Positions 6,493-6,604 of a stretch of DNA of 6,604 bases are shown here, one piece after another. The stretch is from Actinomycetota bacterium (GTDB lineage Bacteria > Actinomycetota > Thermoleophilia > Solirubrobacterales > Solirubrobacteraceae): contig SYBY01000482.1 in NCBI GenBank assembly GCA_005788585.1, forward strand, positions 1 through 6,604, in the 5' to 3' direction. The notes under the pieces are model-generated. The model had not been told where the DNA came from, ran no database searches, and saw only the letters and a list, made by a program, of their open reading frames with translations. Every line of letters begins with the position of its first letter. Position 1 is the stretch's first letter. The position numbers were made by a program, and so were the translations under genes.

Positions 6493-6529
6493 GGAGGTTG
6501 GTCACAGTACCAGAGACTTCCGAACTCTC
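6474..6529. promoter_or_regulatory. Two-copy operator-like inverted repeat around the regulator's promoter and start
   Basis: AGAGTTCGGAAGACTC at 6475-6490 and GAGACTTCCGAACTCT at 6513-6528 are inverted copies matching at 15 of 16 positions, separated by 22 bp. The upstream copy is itself a near palindrome: in the 17 bp at 6513-6529 (GAGA-C-TTC-C-GAA-C-TCTC) seven of eight pairs match. The downstream copy covers codons 1-6 of the regulator. Between them, TGGT-N6-ACCA at 6499-6512 brackets the -10 hexamer. The centres are 39 bp apart. The layout suggests two dimer sites flanking the promoter for autorepression, and the upstream copy could also act on the divergent gene. Binding by the adjacent regulator is inferred. 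Confidence 0.65.
6504..6509 (-). promoter_or_regulatory. -10 element of the regulator-oxidase-glpD cluster
   Basis: Minus-strand TACTGT fits TANNNT. Transcription start would fall at about 6497-6499, leaving a 5-7 base leader before ATG 6492, in line with the missing Shine-Dalgarno. No good -35 is seen (GACGAG at 17-base spacing), so an alternative sigma factor or an activator may be involved. Confidence 0.45.
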
Positions 6530-6556
6530 GTCCTACCGCCGCGTCGCAAAGGTCAT

Positions 6557-6562
6557 TACGCT
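6557..6562 (+). promoter_or_regulatory. -10 element of a divergent gene, probably leaderless
   Basis: Plus-strand TACGCT (TANNNT) ends six bases before GTG 6569, so the expected start of transcription is the G of that codon. No clear -35 is present. The near-palindrome at 6513-6529 sits about 40-56 bases upstream of this start. Confidence 0.35.
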
Positions 6563-6568
6563 GCGCCG

Positions 6569-6604
6569 GTGCTGCAGGTCCTCCGTCCCGTTCCGGACCG
6601 CGCG
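6569..6604 (+). CDS. Start of a divergent gene, unidentified (partial)
   Basis: GTG at 6569 opens a frame to the window edge, 12 codons reading MLQVLRPVPDRA if GTG is the start. The only support is the leaderless-type -10 at 6557-6562 and the divergent position 76 bp from the regulator start. Too short to assign a family. It may not be a gene, or the true start may lie beyond the window. Confidence 0.35.
   Translation, partial: MLQVLRPVPDRA

Noticed and set aside
6499..6512. TGGT-N6-ACCA as a classical FadR box
   Set aside because: FadR-family boxes have TGGT and ACCA about three bases apart; six bases here is wrong, and the recognition helix also differs. Kept only as part of the operator region.
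6475..6528. mRNA hairpin or riboswitch at the regulator start
   Set aside because: The predicted transcription start lies between the arms, so the upstream arm would not be in the mRNA. A DNA-level site is more likely.
1..6604. Mobile elements, CRISPR arrays, tRNA genes
   Set aside because: No transposase or integrase motifs, direct-repeat arrays or tRNA-like sequence were seen on either strand.

Overview
The window is very GC-rich, with GC-biased third codon positions and long open antisense frames. It appears to come from a high-GC actinobacterium. The secreted repeat/PKD protein style and the TAC-N2-T near-leaderless promoters would suit the Thermoleophilia/Solirubrobacterales, but that placement is inference only. 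All complete genes lie on the minus strand, so the biological reading order runs from high to low coordinates.

Right end (6492 down to 2169): a compact four-gene cluster. A FadR-like GntR regulator (6492-5797) overlaps by ATGA a 139-aa protein (5800-5381). That protein overlaps by GTGA a GMC flavoprotein oxidoreductase (5384-3888), and a 30-bp gap separates this from a GlpD-type FAD glycerol-3-phosphate dehydrogenase (3857-2169). The small protein resembles the N-terminal segment of long-chain fatty alcohol oxidases, so it and the GMC gene look like one enzyme split over two coupled genes. The inferred role of the cluster is catabolism of a lipid: oxidation of a long-chain alcohol and of the glycerol-phosphate backbone, under a regulator whose effector domain resembles the acyl-CoA-binding domain of E. 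coli FadR. An unusual inverted repeat (two near-identical 16-bp copies of an operator-like motif) flanks the regulator's promoter and start codon. A partial plus-strand gene probably begins divergently at 6569.

Left end (2087 down to 1): an 81-bp gap with a hairpin separates glpD from a 631-aa secreted protein. It has a signal peptide, about eight propeller-like repeats, an Fn3/Ig-like module and a C-terminal PKD domain. Next, behind its own promoter, comes the N-terminal 46 codons of a sigma-70-family (ECF-like) sigma factor that runs off the window.

I see no tRNA, rRNA, CRISPR array, insertion sequence or prophage gene. The most interesting parts are the operator architecture at 6474-6529, the split alcohol oxidase, and the coupling of FadR-like control, alcohol oxidase and GlpD in one transcription unit.
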